Both the position numbers and the translations under genes were made by a program. From assembly GCF_030816725.1 (NCBI RefSeq), contig NZ_JAUSYG010000001.1:3596001-3660000 (forward strand): a DNA stretch of 64,000 bases, read 5' to 3'. The notes under the pieces are model-generated. The model made no database searches, had not been told where the DNA came from, and saw only the letters and a list, made by a program, of their open reading frames with translations. Source of the DNA: Pseudarthrobacter defluvii (lineage in GTDB: Bacteria > Actinomycetota > Actinomycetes > Actinomycetales > Micrococcaceae). Shown here one piece after another: positions 1 through 9,226 of this stretch (its first letter is position 1; every line of letters begins with the position of its first letter).

Positions 1-254
1 AGTTCGTTCAAGCCCAGCCCCGCCAGGGGCGTGGACTCGACGAAGACCGCCCCCGACGTCGGCCGGTCCAGTCCGCCGGCAAGGGCCAGGAGCGAGGACT
101 TGCCGGAGCCCGACGGCCCCATCACTGCGACGAACTCCCCCGCGCAGATGGTGAGGTCGACGCCGCGGAGGGCTGCGACCGCCGTCGCGCCTTCCCCGAA
201 GGTCCTGCCAACCTTGGCGAGTTCAAGGACCTGCTGCGGCCCCTGCACGCTCAC
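1..254 (-). CDS. ABC transporter ATP-binding protein (N-terminal part, cut by window edge)
   Basis: Only the first 84 codons are present. They carry a Walker A motif GPSGSGKSS near residues 35-43, preceded by the A-loop region typical of MacB/LolD-type ATPases. The family hydrolyses ATP at the inner membrane to drive a lipoprotein, peptide or drug exporter, usually paired with an FtsX-like permease. The GTG start overlaps the stop of the PadR gene upstream in a GTGA, so the two are translationally coupled and PadR probably controls this transporter. The substrate cannot be told from this fragment. Confidence 0.85.
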   Translation of the reverse strand, partial: MSVQGPQQVLELAKVGRTFGEGATAVAALRGVDLTICAGEFVAVMGPSGSGKSSLLALAGGLDRPTSGAVFVESTPLAGLGLNE

Positions 255-856
255 CGGCGGCTGTCCGCGCTGAGCGGGGCGTCTTCCGTGGCCCCGTTGG
301 ACGTCTTCCGGGCCGGCCCCGTCGCGGCGGCTTGCGCCTGCTGGACCATCCTGGCTTCACAGAGGTCAAGCCAGCGGACTTCCGCTTCGGTCTGGAAGAT
401 CAGGGAGTCCAGCACCAGGAGCCAGGCGGTATCCGTGGCCCGCTGGTTCGCTGCCGTGTCGCGCCGAGCCTTGGTGTAGTCCTGCAGGGCCCTGATAGAC
501 GCCACCCGCTGGGCCTGGATGATGGCCTGCACGTCGACCCCGGGCAGGGTGACGGCGAGCGCGAGCTTAATGGCGAGCTCATTGCGGGGCGGGTTGTTCC
601 GCTCCACGGGGGCAGCGAACCAGCTCCGCACCTCCGCTTTGCCGGCAGGGGTGATGCTGTACACCACATGGCCCTCGCCGTCGTCGCCTTCCTTGGCCAC
701 CAGGGAGTCGCGTTCCAGCCGGTCCAGGGTTGTGTACACCTGGCCGATATTCAGGGGCCACGTGGCTCCGGTACGGTTCTCGAACTCGACCCGCAGCTGG
801 TAGCCGTAACGCGGCTGGTCCTGCAGCAGGGCGAGGAGGCTGTGGCGAATGGACAT
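251..856 (-). CDS. PadR family transcriptional regulator
   Basis: A 201-residue protein. An N-terminal winged helix at about residues 5-80 carries the PadR pattern ([10 protein letters not shown], then [16 protein letters not shown]). It is followed by a helical PadR C-terminal dimerisation domain at about 90-180 and a polar tail. PadR proteins usually repress their own operon and an adjacent efflux or ABC transporter. Its stop overlaps the start of the ABC ATPase, which fits that scheme. A cluster of ATACC/GGTAT inverted repeats lies on its promoter, suggesting autoregulation. The effector is unknown. Confidence 0.93.
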   Translation of the reverse strand: MSIRHSLLALLQDQPRYGYQLRVEFENRTGATWPLNIGQVYTTLDRLERDSLVAKEGDDGEGHVVYSITPAGKAEVRSWFAAPVERNNPPRNELAIKLALAVTLPGVDVQAIIQAQRVASIRALQDYTKARRDTAANQRATDTAWLLVLDSLIFQTEAEVRWLDLCEARMVQQAQAAATGPARKTSNGATEDAPLSADSRR

Positions 857-882
857 TTTGCTCCCCCGGGCTAGTCACTGTC

Positions 883-915
883 GGTATGCACAGGCCCCCA
901 AGACCTGTGCATACC
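883..915. promoter_or_regulatory. 12-bp perfect inverted repeat, candidate PadR operator
   Basis: GGTATGCACAGG (883-894) and CCTGTGCATACC (904-915) form a perfect inverted repeat just downstream of the predicted padR -10 box, around the expected transcription start. No T-run follows on either strand, so an operator is more likely than a terminator. Related ATACC/GGTAT half-sites recur at 911-921 and 953-963. Confidence 0.55.
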
Positions 916-925
916 GCGTATGGTC

Positions 926-954
926 AGCCTAACGCCTGGATAGTCCGGATGCAA
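926..954 (-). promoter_or_regulatory. Predicted padR promoter
   Basis: On the minus strand TTGCAT (954-949) is separated by exactly 17 bases from TAGGCT (931-926), a reasonable sigma-70-type pair upstream of padR. Inverted repeats lie on both sides. This is a sequence prediction only. Confidence 0.55.
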
Positions 955-963
955 TACCGGGTA
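953..963. promoter_or_regulatory. ATACC-G-GGTAT palindrome at the padR -35 region
   Basis: A short palindrome (ATACC, one base, GGTAT) with further imperfect symmetry outward to TGCA. It abuts and partly overlaps the predicted -35 box of padR and repeats the half-site of the larger inverted repeat 40 bp away. It is probably a second PadR binding site. Confidence 0.4.
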
Positions 964-975
964 TGCAATGAGCTG

Positions 976-1959
976 CTACATGACCAGGAGGACCTTGCCG
1001 ACGTGGTCGCCGCTGTCGAAGTAGCGGTGGGCCGCACCTGCTTGGTCCATGGGGAAGGTTTTGGCGACGAGCGGGCGGATCCTGCCGTCGGCCACCAGCG
1101 GCCACACAGCGTCGCGCACGGCGGTCATGATGGCGCCTTTTTCCGCTACCGGCCTTGGCCGCAGGGCGGTGGCCACCACGGCAGCCCGCTTCTTCAGCAG
1201 CAGCCCCAGGTCCAACTCGCCCTTGGCCCCGCCCTGAAGGCCGATCACCACCAGGCGGCCGTAATCAGCCAGGGCATCAACATTCTGCTGGAGGTATTTG
1301 GCCCCCACCACATCCAGAATGACATCCGCGCCCTTGCCCTCGTTTTGGCGCCGAAGGCTCTCCGGGAAGTCTTCCTCTTTGTAGTTGATGGCGATGTCCG
1401 CGCCGAGGAACGCCTTGGCAGTGCTGACCTTTTCGTCGGTGCCGGCCGTCGTGGCCACCCGGGCGCCAAATGCCTTGGCCAACTGGATGGCCATGGTGCC
1501 GATCCCGCCGGTGGCGCCATGGATGAGGACGGTTTCGCCCGGCTGCAGCTGCGCCGTCATGATCAGGTTGGAGTAGACGGTGGCGGCCACCTCGGGGAGG
1601 GCTGCCGCGGTGACCAGATCCACTCCCTCAGGCACCCGCAGCACCTGCTCGGCCGGGACGGCCACCTGCTGCGCGTAGCCGCCGCCGGCCAGCAGAGCCA
1701 CCACTTTGTCCCCCAGCGAGAAGGGCTTGCTGACGCCGGGGCCGAAACCGGCGATCCTGCCGGAAACCTCCAGGCCGGGAACCTCGGAAGCGCCGGGCGG
1801 CGGCGGGTAGAACCCCCGGCGCTGCTGCACGTCGGCCCGGTTGAGTCCGGCCGCCACCACATCAATCAGGACTTCACCCTGGCCGGGGACCGGGGCATCC
1901 ACGTCCCGGACTTCCAGCACCTCCGGGCCGCCCGGCTCCAAAATGTAGACGGCTTTCAT
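976..1959 (-). CDS. NAD(P)H-quinone oxidoreductase, zinc-less MDR family
   Basis: A 327-residue zeta-crystallin/PIG3-type medium-chain reductase. The N-terminal GroES-like domain carries GLNRADVQQRRGFYPPPPGA, and the Rossmann domain carries the nucleotide loop HGATGGIGTMAIQLAK. No catalytic-zinc cysteines are seen, as expected for quinone reductases. The family reduces quinones or enoyl compounds with NADPH in the cytoplasm. The chosen ATG at 1959 has a GGGAGAGG ribosome site a few bases upstream. An in-frame start 24 bases earlier would place that site inside the coding region. It lies upstream of padR on the same strand, but a separate padR promoter is visible. Confidence 0.92.
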   Translation of the reverse strand: MKAVYILEPGGPEVLEVRDVDAPVPGQGEVLIDVVAAGLNRADVQQRRGFYPPPPGASEVPGLEVSGRIAGFGPGVSKPFSLGDKVVALLAGGGYAQQVAVPAEQVLRVPEGVDLVTAAALPEVAATVYSNLIMTAQLQPGETVLIHGATGGIGTMAIQLAKAFGARVATTAGTDEKVSTAKAFLGADIAINYKEEDFPESLRRQNEGKGADVILDVVGAKYLQQNVDALADYGRLVVIGLQGGAKGELDLGLLLKKRAAVVATALRPRPVAEKGAIMTAVRDAVWPLVADGRIRPLVAKTFPMDQAGAAHRYFDSGDHVGKVLLVM

Positions 1960-2069
1960 GGACCTCTCCCGTTCCTGACTCAAATTCCTGGCTGCAACCA
2001 GTGTGCACCGGGCACCTTCCCCGAGCCTGTTTTGTTGCAGGCAAGTGCCTATGAAACACTACTAGCTGA

Positions 2070-2157
2070 GGAAGGTTGTCCGAGCGGCCGAAGGAGCTGG
2101 TCTTGAAAACCAGTGTGCGGTAACCCCGTACCAAGAGTTCGAATCTCTTACCTTCCG
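2070..2157 (+). tRNA. tRNA-Ser(UGA)
   Basis: An 88-nt class II tRNA. Acceptor arms GGAAGGT and ACCTTCC pair. The anticodon stem CTGGT/ACCAG encloses loop CTTGAAA, giving anticodon TGA (2104-2106). The long variable arm is typical of serine tRNAs and the T-loop is GTTCGAATC. CCA is not encoded. Confidence 0.97.
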
Positions 2158-2164
2158 CAGTGGA

Positions 2165-2203
2165 AACCCCTGGCAGCCGGCAACGGCCGCCAGGGGTTCT
2201 TTG
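2165..2203 (+). terminator. Rho-independent terminator after tRNA-Ser(UGA)
   Basis: AACCCCTGGC (2165-2174) and GCCAGGGGTT (2189-2198) form a 10-bp stem followed by a T-rich stretch, 8 bases after the tRNA. Confidence 0.85.
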
Positions 2204-2595
2204 CTTTAACACCGTGGCCTGGGTGGCGACGTCCGCGTTTTGCCGCCACGTAAATTCTTTGGATTAACCCGCCGCCGGAACCCCTCCGCGAAGCTACCCG
2301 CGGGTATCGTTTGTGATTGCCGGCACACCTGCGTGTTTGCCGGCATCATCACTCCCGCCAACAGCACCTCCGGTCCGGCGCTAGGGAAGCTCCGGGCCGC
2401 AGGGTGGGCCGCTCCGCTGGGGAACGTCCCGCCGAATGCATGCTCCAGCCACCTTGCGTTCATTCACTGCTGTTGTCATGAGCCGGACACCCACTTGACC
2501 AGGAGCAGGATCCGAACCCCACGTCCGACCGGCACAACCCCGGACGCACTCTCCCGGGCCACCCACCCGGGACACCTCAATGAAAGTAGGAGCGG
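2204..2595. other. Intergenic region upstream of the secreted nuclease gene
   Basis: About 390 bases with no convincing gene. The open frames here lack family features and ribosome sites. It presumably holds the promoter of the large secreted nuclease/nucleotidase gene, whose ribosome site AGGAG is at 2588-2592. No clear operator was recognised. Confidence 0.5.
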
Positions 2596-5500
2596 ATGCA
2601 TCAAAAAACATGGAAGTTGACGCTGGGCACAGCGCTGTCCGTGGGGCTCATCGCCGCCCCGCTGGCAGCTGTCCCCGCGATTGCGGACAACACCGCCGCG
2701 GAGGTCTCAGCCGCGGCCGGCACCTCCCCCGTTGTAATCAACGAGGCCTACCTGAGTGGCGGCAGCAGCGGCGCCGCCTTCAAGAACAAATTCGTGGAGC
2801 TCTACAACAGCTCGGACGCGCCGGTCTCCCTTGAGGGTTGGTCCGTCCAGTACCGTTCAGCCACCGGCACGAGTGCGCCCTCCGGCGTTGCGCCGCTGTC
2901 CGGTACCATCCCGGCCAAGGGCTACTACCTGGTGCAGGGCAGCAGCAACGGAACCAACGGCGCCGATCTCCCCAGGCCTGACCTTGTCACCACCCTGAAC
3001 CCGAGCGGCACCTCCGGCACCATCGTGCTCGCCAAGCAACCCACCGCCGTCGGGCTCCCCACCGGCTCCGTGGTGGAAACGGCGGGCGTGGCCGACCTCC
3101 TGGGCTACGGCGCCTCGAACACCTTTGAGACCCAGGCAGCTGCGGCACCTGCCGGAAACACCGATGTGAAGAGCCTCAACAGGGCCGCCGGGGCGGACAG
3201 CAACAGCAACGCCGCTGATTTCACGCTCCTTGGCGCCATCACGCCAACACCTGCGGGCGGCACAGCTCCGGCTCCCGACCCCACCCCCTCGCCCTCGCCG
3301 GATCCCGTGTCCAGGACCATCGCGGAGATCCAGGGCACCGGGACGGAAAGCCCGCTGGCCGGAGCCACCGTCACCACCAAGGGCAAAGTCACGGCAGCCT
3401 TTCCCACGGGCGGCCTCAACGGCTACTACCTCCAGACCCCCGGCACGGGCGGTGACCTGACGGCCACCAACCATGCAGCATCCGACGGCATCTTTGTCTA
3501 CTCCGCCGCCACGGTGGGTTCGGTGCAGGCAGGCGATTACGTCCAGGTGACCGGCAGCGTGGCCGAGTACTACGGAATGACCCAGCTCAACGTGGCGGCG
3601 GCATCGGGCCTTACAAAGCTCAACGACGCCGCACCCGAGGTCAAGCCCACCATCTTCACCCTTCCCGCCACGGAAACCTTCCGCGAGTCGCTGGAAGGCA
3701 TGCTGCTGGCACCCCAGGGCCCCATGACGGTGAGCGACAACTACAGCCTGAACCAGTACGGCGAGATTGGCCTGGCGGGCGGAACCACCCCGCTGGTCCA
3801 GCCCACAGCTGTGGCACCTTTCGGCTCCGCCGAGTACACCGCCGTGGTTGCGGACAACGCTGCCCGCGGCATTAAGCTCGACGACGGGTCCAGCACCAAC
3901 TTCCTGAAGGACGCCGCCACCAAGGCCGAGGTCCTGCCGTACCTGACCACCACGGACCCCGTCCGCGTGGGTTCGCCGGTGGACTTCACCACCAACGTGG
4001 TGCTGGGTTACGCCAACAACTCCTGGAAGCTCCAGCCGCTGACCCACCTGACCGAGGCCAACAAGGCAACGGTCCAGCCGGCCGCCTTCGGGGCCACCCG
4101 GACGGATGCCCCGGCCGCCGTTGGCGGCAACGTCAAGATCGCCTCGTTCAACGTCCTGAACTACTTCCCCACCACCGGTGACATGCTCTCCGGCTGCACG
4201 TTCTACGAGGACCGCGCCGGCAACCCGATCACCGTCCGTGGCGGCTGTGACGCCCGCGGTGCCGCCAACGCGGAGAACTTCAAACGCCAGCAGGACAAGA
4301 TCGTCTCTGCCATCGCCAAGTCCGGCGCCGACGTGGTGACCCTGATGGAGGTTGAAAACTCCGCGCAGTTCGGCAAGGACCGGGACGACGCCCTGGCCAA
4401 GCTCGTGGAGGCACTCAATGTCCCCACCCCCGGCATCTGGGACTACGTGCGGACACCCGCCAACGCTCCCCCGCTGGCCGACGAGGACATGATCCGCACC
4501 GCGTTCATCTACCAAAAAGCCGTTGCCGAACCCGTAGGTGAGTCCATCATCCATAACGACACCGTTGCCTTCGCCAGCGCCCGCAAACCGCTGGCCCAGG
4601 TGTTCAAGCCGGTGGGCGGCGGCGCCGGCACGGAATTCATTGCCATCGCCAACCACTTCAAGTCCAAGGGCTCGGCAGCAACCCCGGACGATACGGACAA
4701 GGGCCAGGGCGCCTCAAACCTCGCCCGCACGGCCCAGGCAAAGTCCCTGCTGGACTTCGCCAACTCCCTGCAGGCGTCCAAGGGCACCGACAAGGTGTTC
4801 CTGATCGGTGACTTCAACTCCTATGGCAAGGAAGACCCCATCAACGTCCTCACAGGCGCGGGGTATGTCAACCAGGACGACAAGGCGCGCAACCCCGACG
4901 GCTCAGCCAAGCACTCCTACCTTTTCGGCGGCCTGGTGGGGTCGCTGGACCACATCCTCGCTTCCCCGGCCGCCAACGGTGTGGTCACGGGTGCGGACAT
5001 CTGGAACATCAACTCGGTGGAATCCGTGGCGCTGGAGTACAGCCGCTACAACAGCAACGTCACCAACTACTACGCACCGGACCAGTTCCGCGCCAGCGAC
5101 CATGATCCTGTGGTGGTGGGCCTGGACCTGGCGCCCACACCTGCCACTGTTGACCTGAACCTCCTGAACATCAACGATTTCCACGGCAGGATCGACACCA
5201 ATACAGTCCAGGTCGCGGGCACCATCGAGAAGTTGCGCGCCGCAGCCGCTCCGGGGGCCACGGCGTTCCTGTCCGCGGGCGACAACATCGGCGCCTCCCT
5301 GTTCGCCTCGGCGGTTGCCAGGGACCAGCCCACCATCGATGTGCTGAACGCTTTGGAACTGAGGGCATCCGCCGTGGGCAACCACGAGTTCGACGGCGGC
5401 TGGGCGGACCTGCGCGACCGCGTCATCGCCGGCGGCACGAATGCGAAGTTCCCCTACCTGGGCGCCAACGTCTACAAGAAGGGCACCACCGAGCCGGCAC

Positions 5501-7137
5501 TTCCGGAGTACACCGTGCTGGACCTGAACGGGATCAAGGTTGCCGTGATCGGCACCGTCACCCAGGAGGTCCCGTCCCTGGTGACGCCGGCAGGCATTGC
5601 CGATCTCGACTTCGGCGACCCCGTGGAGGCCATCAACCGGGTGGCCGCCATGATCACAGCGGACAAGCTTGCCGACGTGATCATTGTCGAGGATCACGAC
5701 GGCGCCGGCTCCGGTGTGGTGGAAGGCGCCACTTTGGAGCAGGAAGTGGCAGCCGGCGGGCCTTTTGCAAAGCTGGTCACCGAAACGTCCCCTGAGGTGG
5801 ATGCCATCTTCACCGGCCACACCCATAAGGAATACGCCTGGGACGCACCCGTTCCCGGCATGGTGGGCAAGACCCGGCCCATCGTGCAGACCGGCAACTA
5901 CGGCGAGAACGTGGGCCAGATCCAGCTGACCGTTGATACCGCCAGCAAGCAGGTGACCGCGTACAAGGCGGGGAACGTCAAGCGCAGCACGGATCCGGCC
6001 GCTGACCTGGTTGCCGCCTACCCGCGCGTTGCCGCCGTCGACGCCATCGTCAAAAAAGCCATGGCGGACGCCGCCGTGGTTGGCAACCAGCCCATCGGCT
6101 CGGTCACCAAGGACATCACCACGGCATTCACCACCGACGCAACCGGAACCGCCAAGCGCGATGACCGCGGCAGCGAATCCACCCTGGGCAACCTGGTGGC
6201 GGACTCCCTGCTTGATTCGCTGAAGTCAGCCGAGCTCGGCGGTGCGGAGATCGGCGTCGTCAACGCCGGGGGCCTGCGCAACGAGCTGTACTACGCGCCG
6301 GACGGCACCATTACCTACGCCGAGGCGAATGCGGTGCTGCCGTTCGTGAACAACCTGTGGACCACGTCCCTGACGGGTGCGCAGTTCAAGATGCTGCTGG
6401 AGCAGCAGTGGCAGACCAACCCGGACGGCACGGTCCCCAGCCGCGCCTACCTGCAGCTGGGCCTGTCAAAGAACGTCAACTACACCTATGACGCCGCCCG
6501 CGCTGCAGGTGACCGCATCACCTCGGTGCGGGTCAATGGTGAACTGCTGGACCCGGCCAAGACCTACCGGGTGGGCACGTTCAGCTTCCTGGCAACCGGC
6601 GGCGACAACTTCCGGGTCTTCACCGAAGGCACCAATACCCGGGATTCCGGGCTGGTGGACCGGGATGCCTGGATCGGTTTCCTCCAGAAGAGCAGCCCGG
6701 TGTCCCCTGACTTCGCGCGGCGTTCGGTGGCTGTCACCAACACCACCGCCGCTGAGGTCAAGCCGGGCGAGCCCGTCACCCTGACGGTGTCCAAGCTGGA
6801 CCTGACGTCGCTGGGCAGCCCGGTGAACACGGCCCTGCTGGCCTCGTTCACCGATGCGGCCGGAACAGTGACGCCACTGGGAACTGTCCCCGTAGCCTCG
6901 GGCGCGGCTTCGGTGGACCTGGCGGTCCCTGCCGGCGCTTCCGAGGGCACGGGCACGCTGGTGCTCACCGCCGTCGAATCCGGCACGGTGGTGCGGGTTG
7001 CCGTACTGGTGGGCGCGGACACCCCGGCGCAGCCCGTCTGTGTCCCGCCGGTCAAGCCAACCCGGCCCGCCGACGTTAAGGGCCAGGCGAACTACGGCCA
7101 GGCCATGGCCGCCTACCGGGCCTGCCTGCGGGGCTAA
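2596..7137 (+). CDS. Secreted ExeM/NucH-type endonuclease fused to 5'-nucleotidase
   Basis: A 1513-residue multidomain exported enzyme. Order: Sec signal peptide (1 to about 31, ending PAIA); lamin-tail domain (about 45-160, VVINEAYLSGG); OB-like domain (about 240-335); endonuclease/exonuclease/phosphatase domain (about 512-850, with KIASFNVLNYF, MEVENS, NHFKSKG, IGDFNSYG and SDHDPVVVGL); calcineurin-like phosphatase (about 853-1140, NINDFHGR, SAGDNIG, GNHEFDGG, GHTHKEY); 5'-nucleotidase C-terminal domain (about 1180-1370, NAGGLRNE, ATGGDNFR); and an Ig-like tail. All metal-binding motifs look intact. It probably degrades extracellular nucleic acid to nucleotides and strips phosphate, for phosphorus, carbon or purine scavenging. 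No LPXTG sorting signal is present, so it is probably released or loosely wall-associated. AGGAG precedes the ATG. Confidence 0.95.
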   Translation: MHQKTWKLTLGTALSVGLIAAPLAAVPAIADNTAAEVSAAAGTSPVVINEAYLSGGSSGAAFKNKFVELYNSSDAPVSLEGWSVQYRSATGTSAPSGVAPLSGTIPAKGYYLVQGSSNGTNGADLPRPDLVTTLNPSGTSGTIVLAKQPTAVGLPTGSVVETAGVADLLGYGASNTFETQAAAAPAGNTDVKSLNRAAGADSNSNAADFTLLGAITPTPAGGTAPAPDPTPSPSPDPVSRTIAEIQGTGTESPLAGATVTTKGKVTAAFPTGGLNGYYLQTPGTGGDLTATNHAASDGIFVYSAATVGSVQAGDYVQVTGSVAEYYGMTQLNVAAASGLTKLNDAAPEVKPTIFTLPATETFRESLEGMLLAPQGPMTVSDNYSLNQYGEIGLAGGTTPLVQPTAVAPFGSAEYTAVVADNAARGIKLDDGSSTNFLKDAATKAEVLPYLTTTDPVRVGSPVDFTTNVVLGYANNSWKLQPLTHLTEANKATVQPAAFGATRTDAPAAVGGNVKIASFNVLNYFPTTGDMLSGCTFYEDRAGNPITVRGGCDARGAANAENFKRQQDKIVSAIAKSGADVVTLMEVENSAQFGKDRDDALAKLVEALNVPTPGIWDYVRTPANAPPLADEDMIRTAFIYQKAVAEPVGESIIHNDTVAFASARKPLAQVFKPVGGGAGTEFIAIANHFKSKGSAATPDDTDKGQGASNLARTAQAKSLLDFANSLQASKGTDKVFLIGDFNSYGKEDPINVLTGAGYVNQDDKARNPDGSAKHSYLFGGLVGSLDHILASPAANGVVTGADIWNINSVESVALEYSRYNSNVTNYYAPDQFRASDHDPVVVGLDLAPTPATVDLNLLNINDFHGRIDTNTVQVAGTIEKLRAAAAPGATAFLSAGDNIGASLFASAVARDQPTIDVLNALELRASAVGNHEFDGGWADLRDRVIAGGTNAKFPYLGANVYKKGTTEPALPEYTVLDLNGIKVAVIGTVTQEVPSLVTPAGIADLDFGDPVEAINRVAAMITADKLADVIIVEDHDGAGSGVVEGATLEQEVAAGGPFAKLVTETSPEVDAIFTGHTHKEYAWDAPVPGMVGKTRPIVQTGNYGENVGQIQLTVDTASKQVTAYKAGNVKRSTDPAADLVAAYPRVAAVDAIVKKAMADAAVVGNQPIGSVTKDITTAFTTDATGTAKRDDRGSESTLGNLVADSLLDSLKSAELGGAEIGVVNAGGLRNELYYAPDGTITYAEANAVLPFVNNLWTTSLTGAQFKMLLEQQWQTNPDGTVPSRAYLQLGLSKNVNYTYDAARAAGDRITSVRVNGELLDPAKTYRVGTFSFLATGGDNFRVFTEGTNTRDSGLVDRDAWIGFLQKSSPVSPDFARRSVAVTNTTAAEVKPGEPVTLTVSKLDLTSLGSPVNTALLASFTDAAGTVTPLGTVPVASGAASVDLAVPAGASEGTGTLVLTAVESGTVVRVAVLVGADTPAQPVCVPPVKPTRPADVKGQANYGQAMAAYRACLRG

Positions 7138-7144
7138 AACCCCC

Positions 7145-7205
7145 GATGCGCCATCACTTTTGGTTCCTATTCCGCCGGTTTAGCGACCAAAAGTGATGGC
7201 GCATC
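7145..7205. terminator. 20-bp perfect inverted repeat between convergent genes
   Basis: Arms 7145-7164 and 7186-7205 are exact reverse complements (core GCCATCACTTTTGGT) around a 21-base loop. It sits between the convergent nuclease and FAD-protein genes and could end both transcripts. The loop is long and there is no T-run, so it may instead be a dispersed palindromic element. Confidence 0.55.
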
Positions 7206-7210
7206 GCCAT

Positions 7211-9142
7211 TTAAGCCTGGTTGAGGATGGCGGCTGCGATCTCGTTGGCGTCGCGGAGCGTGCGCTGGCCGCTGCGGTACGCGGGGGTGTCAGCCTGGAC
7301 TGCCTCGGCGGCGATGGCGGTGCCCCACTGGGCGGAGGACAGCTGCAGCCCCAGCACATACAGGTTTTCCGTCACGGATCCGTTCGCGGCAACCGGGCGG
7401 TATGGGTGGGGCTCTACATCCAGGCCGGTGGACTCGACGGGAGCACCCTCGGGGGTCATCATGAGTTTGGGGCGCACCAGCCCGTCGGACAGCAGCTGCG
7501 CCAGCACGGGTGAGTCATTGGCTGAGACCCGGTTGCCGGGGGCCAGTGCCTCCACCATGGTCCGGGCGGTCACCGGCGGCCCCACAACCCAGGGCGAAGC
7601 CGCGGTGAATGCCGCTGCTTTCCGGTCCACCCGGAACTTGGGGTCCGGCCCGACAAAGCTGACCACCCCGGCCCGTGCCAGTGCGGCGAGCTGTTCGGCC
7701 CGCAGTGCGGGCGGCCCGCTGGCCAAGCCCTCCACAAAGGATTCGAACCAGCCACGCAGTCCGGCGACCCATGACTCATCGGTGATGCCGCCGTCGGCCA
7801 CTGCCGTCTTGAGCACTGCACGTCCGTGGTGCAGCGCTGCGATGGCCATCTTCACCGGATCGTCCTCACCCAAAGCGGAGCGGCGTGCGTCGTCGAGCAG
7901 GAACTCCACCACTGCAGCGTCGTGCTCGGCGCGGGAGGCGAATGAGCGGCCGGCCAGGGGAGCCGCAAGTCCGGGCAGGTCCAGGCGGTGCCGGGGACCA
8001 ACGTGGATGGCCAGGACACTCTCCACGTTGTCTTCCCATTTGACGGCGCTGTGCGCGTGCGGCTGCAGGGCTTCCTCCAGCGCTGCCAGGAACGCCGGTG
8101 CGTCGGGCACCGCCCCTGGCTGCGAGCGCACCAGGGTTGAGTAGTAGGCCCAGAGGGCGTCGCGGTGCAGCAACGGCCAGAGGTCGTGGTCGAACGACGG
8201 GCGGATTCCGGCCTTCGCCAGCCGCTCGAGGGCGGCCTCCGTGAGGTAGCGCAGCGTGACGGACGAGGCGTAATAGCCGGTGAGGGCGGCCTTTGCCCGG
8301 TAAGGCGTCCCGCGCCGGGACGCTGCGATGATCAGGGGTTCCTGGCCGGACGGTTCGTACTCGAGCCCGCTGCCCGTGGACACGAACTTCCCGCCGCGGC
8401 CCTCGGTGAGCTGGCCCATGGTGTCGAAAAAGTTCAGGCCCATCCCGCGCACCAGGACAGGCTCCCCCGCAGGAACCCGGGACCATTCAACATCAGCGGG
8501 CACGGCAGGAGGGAAGTACTGCAACCCCAACTGCGTGGCTGAAACCTGCAGCTCACGCTGTTCCGGGTTGAGTCGCGACGGAATGTGCCCCAGCGCCAGC
8601 ACCACGGAATTGGCGCGGATGTCCACTCCGCTGGCCAGGCCGACGTCGTACCTTCCGTCCCCCACGGGGCGTACCGACAGGGCGGACGTTTCGTGGAATT
8701 GGACCGTAACGCCGTCGGGCGCTTTACCCAGCAGCTCCTCGAGGGTGCTGCGCAGGTACCGTCCGTAGAGGGCACGGCTGGGGAAGTCAGTGGACTCGAG
8801 CACCGCCAGCTCCGCCGTTTCCTCCGCGGTGAGCTCCGGCAACGGGTCCCGGCGCTGGTTCACCCGCCACTGGTCGAACGTGGTGCCGGCAACCGGTGCG
8901 GGCAGCGACGGATCCTGGGGAATCAGGGTGGGATAGAAGGACTGGGTGTTCATGAGGAACAACCGGGACTGGCCTGGCTGCCAGACACGGCCGGGGCCTG
9001 CGGGGTAGGGGTCCACCACGTCGATGTGCAGCCGCACTGGCCCGACGGCGGCCGCTGCGTGGGCGAGCATCCGCTCCAGCACGCTGGTGCCGCGGGGGCC
9101 GCCGCCGATGATGACGGCCCGGTTGCTCTGCGATAATTCCAC
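7211..9142 (-). CDS. FAD/NAD(P)-binding protein of the NAD_binding_9 type
   Basis: A 643-residue cytoplasmic flavoprotein-like enzyme. The N-terminus holds a dinucleotide fold, AVIIGGGPRGTSVLERML, followed by HIDVVDPYPAGPGRVW. A second characteristic stretch, RGMGLNFFDTMGQLT, lies mid-protein. This family is widespread in actinobacteria and is annotated as an FAD/NAD(P)-binding or amine-oxidase-like protein; no reaction is established. The GTG start at 9142 was chosen because the nucleotide-binding strand begins about ten residues later. The open frame continues upstream but only as the antisense of the neighbouring peptidase gene. It is divergent from that peptidase, with 84 bases between. 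Confidence 0.85.
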   Translation of the reverse strand: MELSQSNRAVIIGGGPRGTSVLERMLAHAAAAVGPVRLHIDVVDPYPAGPGRVWQPGQSRLFLMNTQSFYPTLIPQDPSLPAPVAGTTFDQWRVNQRRDPLPELTAEETAELAVLESTDFPSRALYGRYLRSTLEELLGKAPDGVTVQFHETSALSVRPVGDGRYDVGLASGVDIRANSVVLALGHIPSRLNPEQRELQVSATQLGLQYFPPAVPADVEWSRVPAGEPVLVRGMGLNFFDTMGQLTEGRGGKFVSTGSGLEYEPSGQEPLIIAASRRGTPYRAKAALTGYYASSVTLRYLTEAALERLAKAGIRPSFDHDLWPLLHRDALWAYYSTLVRSQPGAVPDAPAFLAALEEALQPHAHSAVKWEDNVESVLAIHVGPRHRLDLPGLAAPLAGRSFASRAEHDAAVVEFLLDDARRSALGEDDPVKMAIAALHHGRAVLKTAVADGGITDESWVAGLRGWFESFVEGLASGPPALRAEQLAALARAGVVSFVGPDPKFRVDRKAAAFTAASPWVVGPPVTARTMVEALAPGNRVSANDSPVLAQLLSDGLVRPKLMMTPEGAPVESTGLDVEPHPYRPVAANGSVTENLYVLGLQLSSAQWGTAIAAEAVQADTPAYRSGQRTLRDANEIAAAILNQA

Positions 9143-9226
9143 GCAATCCAGCGTACGGGCTGAACGCGGGGCCCGCGTCCGCCGTGTGACTTGCCAGCCT
9201 TGGGCGATGTTGTTTGGATGGGGCGC

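Noticed and set aside
730..2106. 458-codon plus-strand frame over the quinone reductase
   Set aside because: A GC-rich shadow: it runs antisense to a clear reductase, ends inside a tRNA and has no recognisable domain.
2240..2620. 126-codon plus-strand frame upstream of the nuclease
   Set aside because: Overlaps the real start and ribosome site of the nuclease gene and has no recognisable features.
2857..4656. 599-codon minus-strand frame inside the nuclease gene
   Set aside because: His/Gly/Val-rich composition typical of antisense frames; the plus strand carries the conserved EEP and OB domains.
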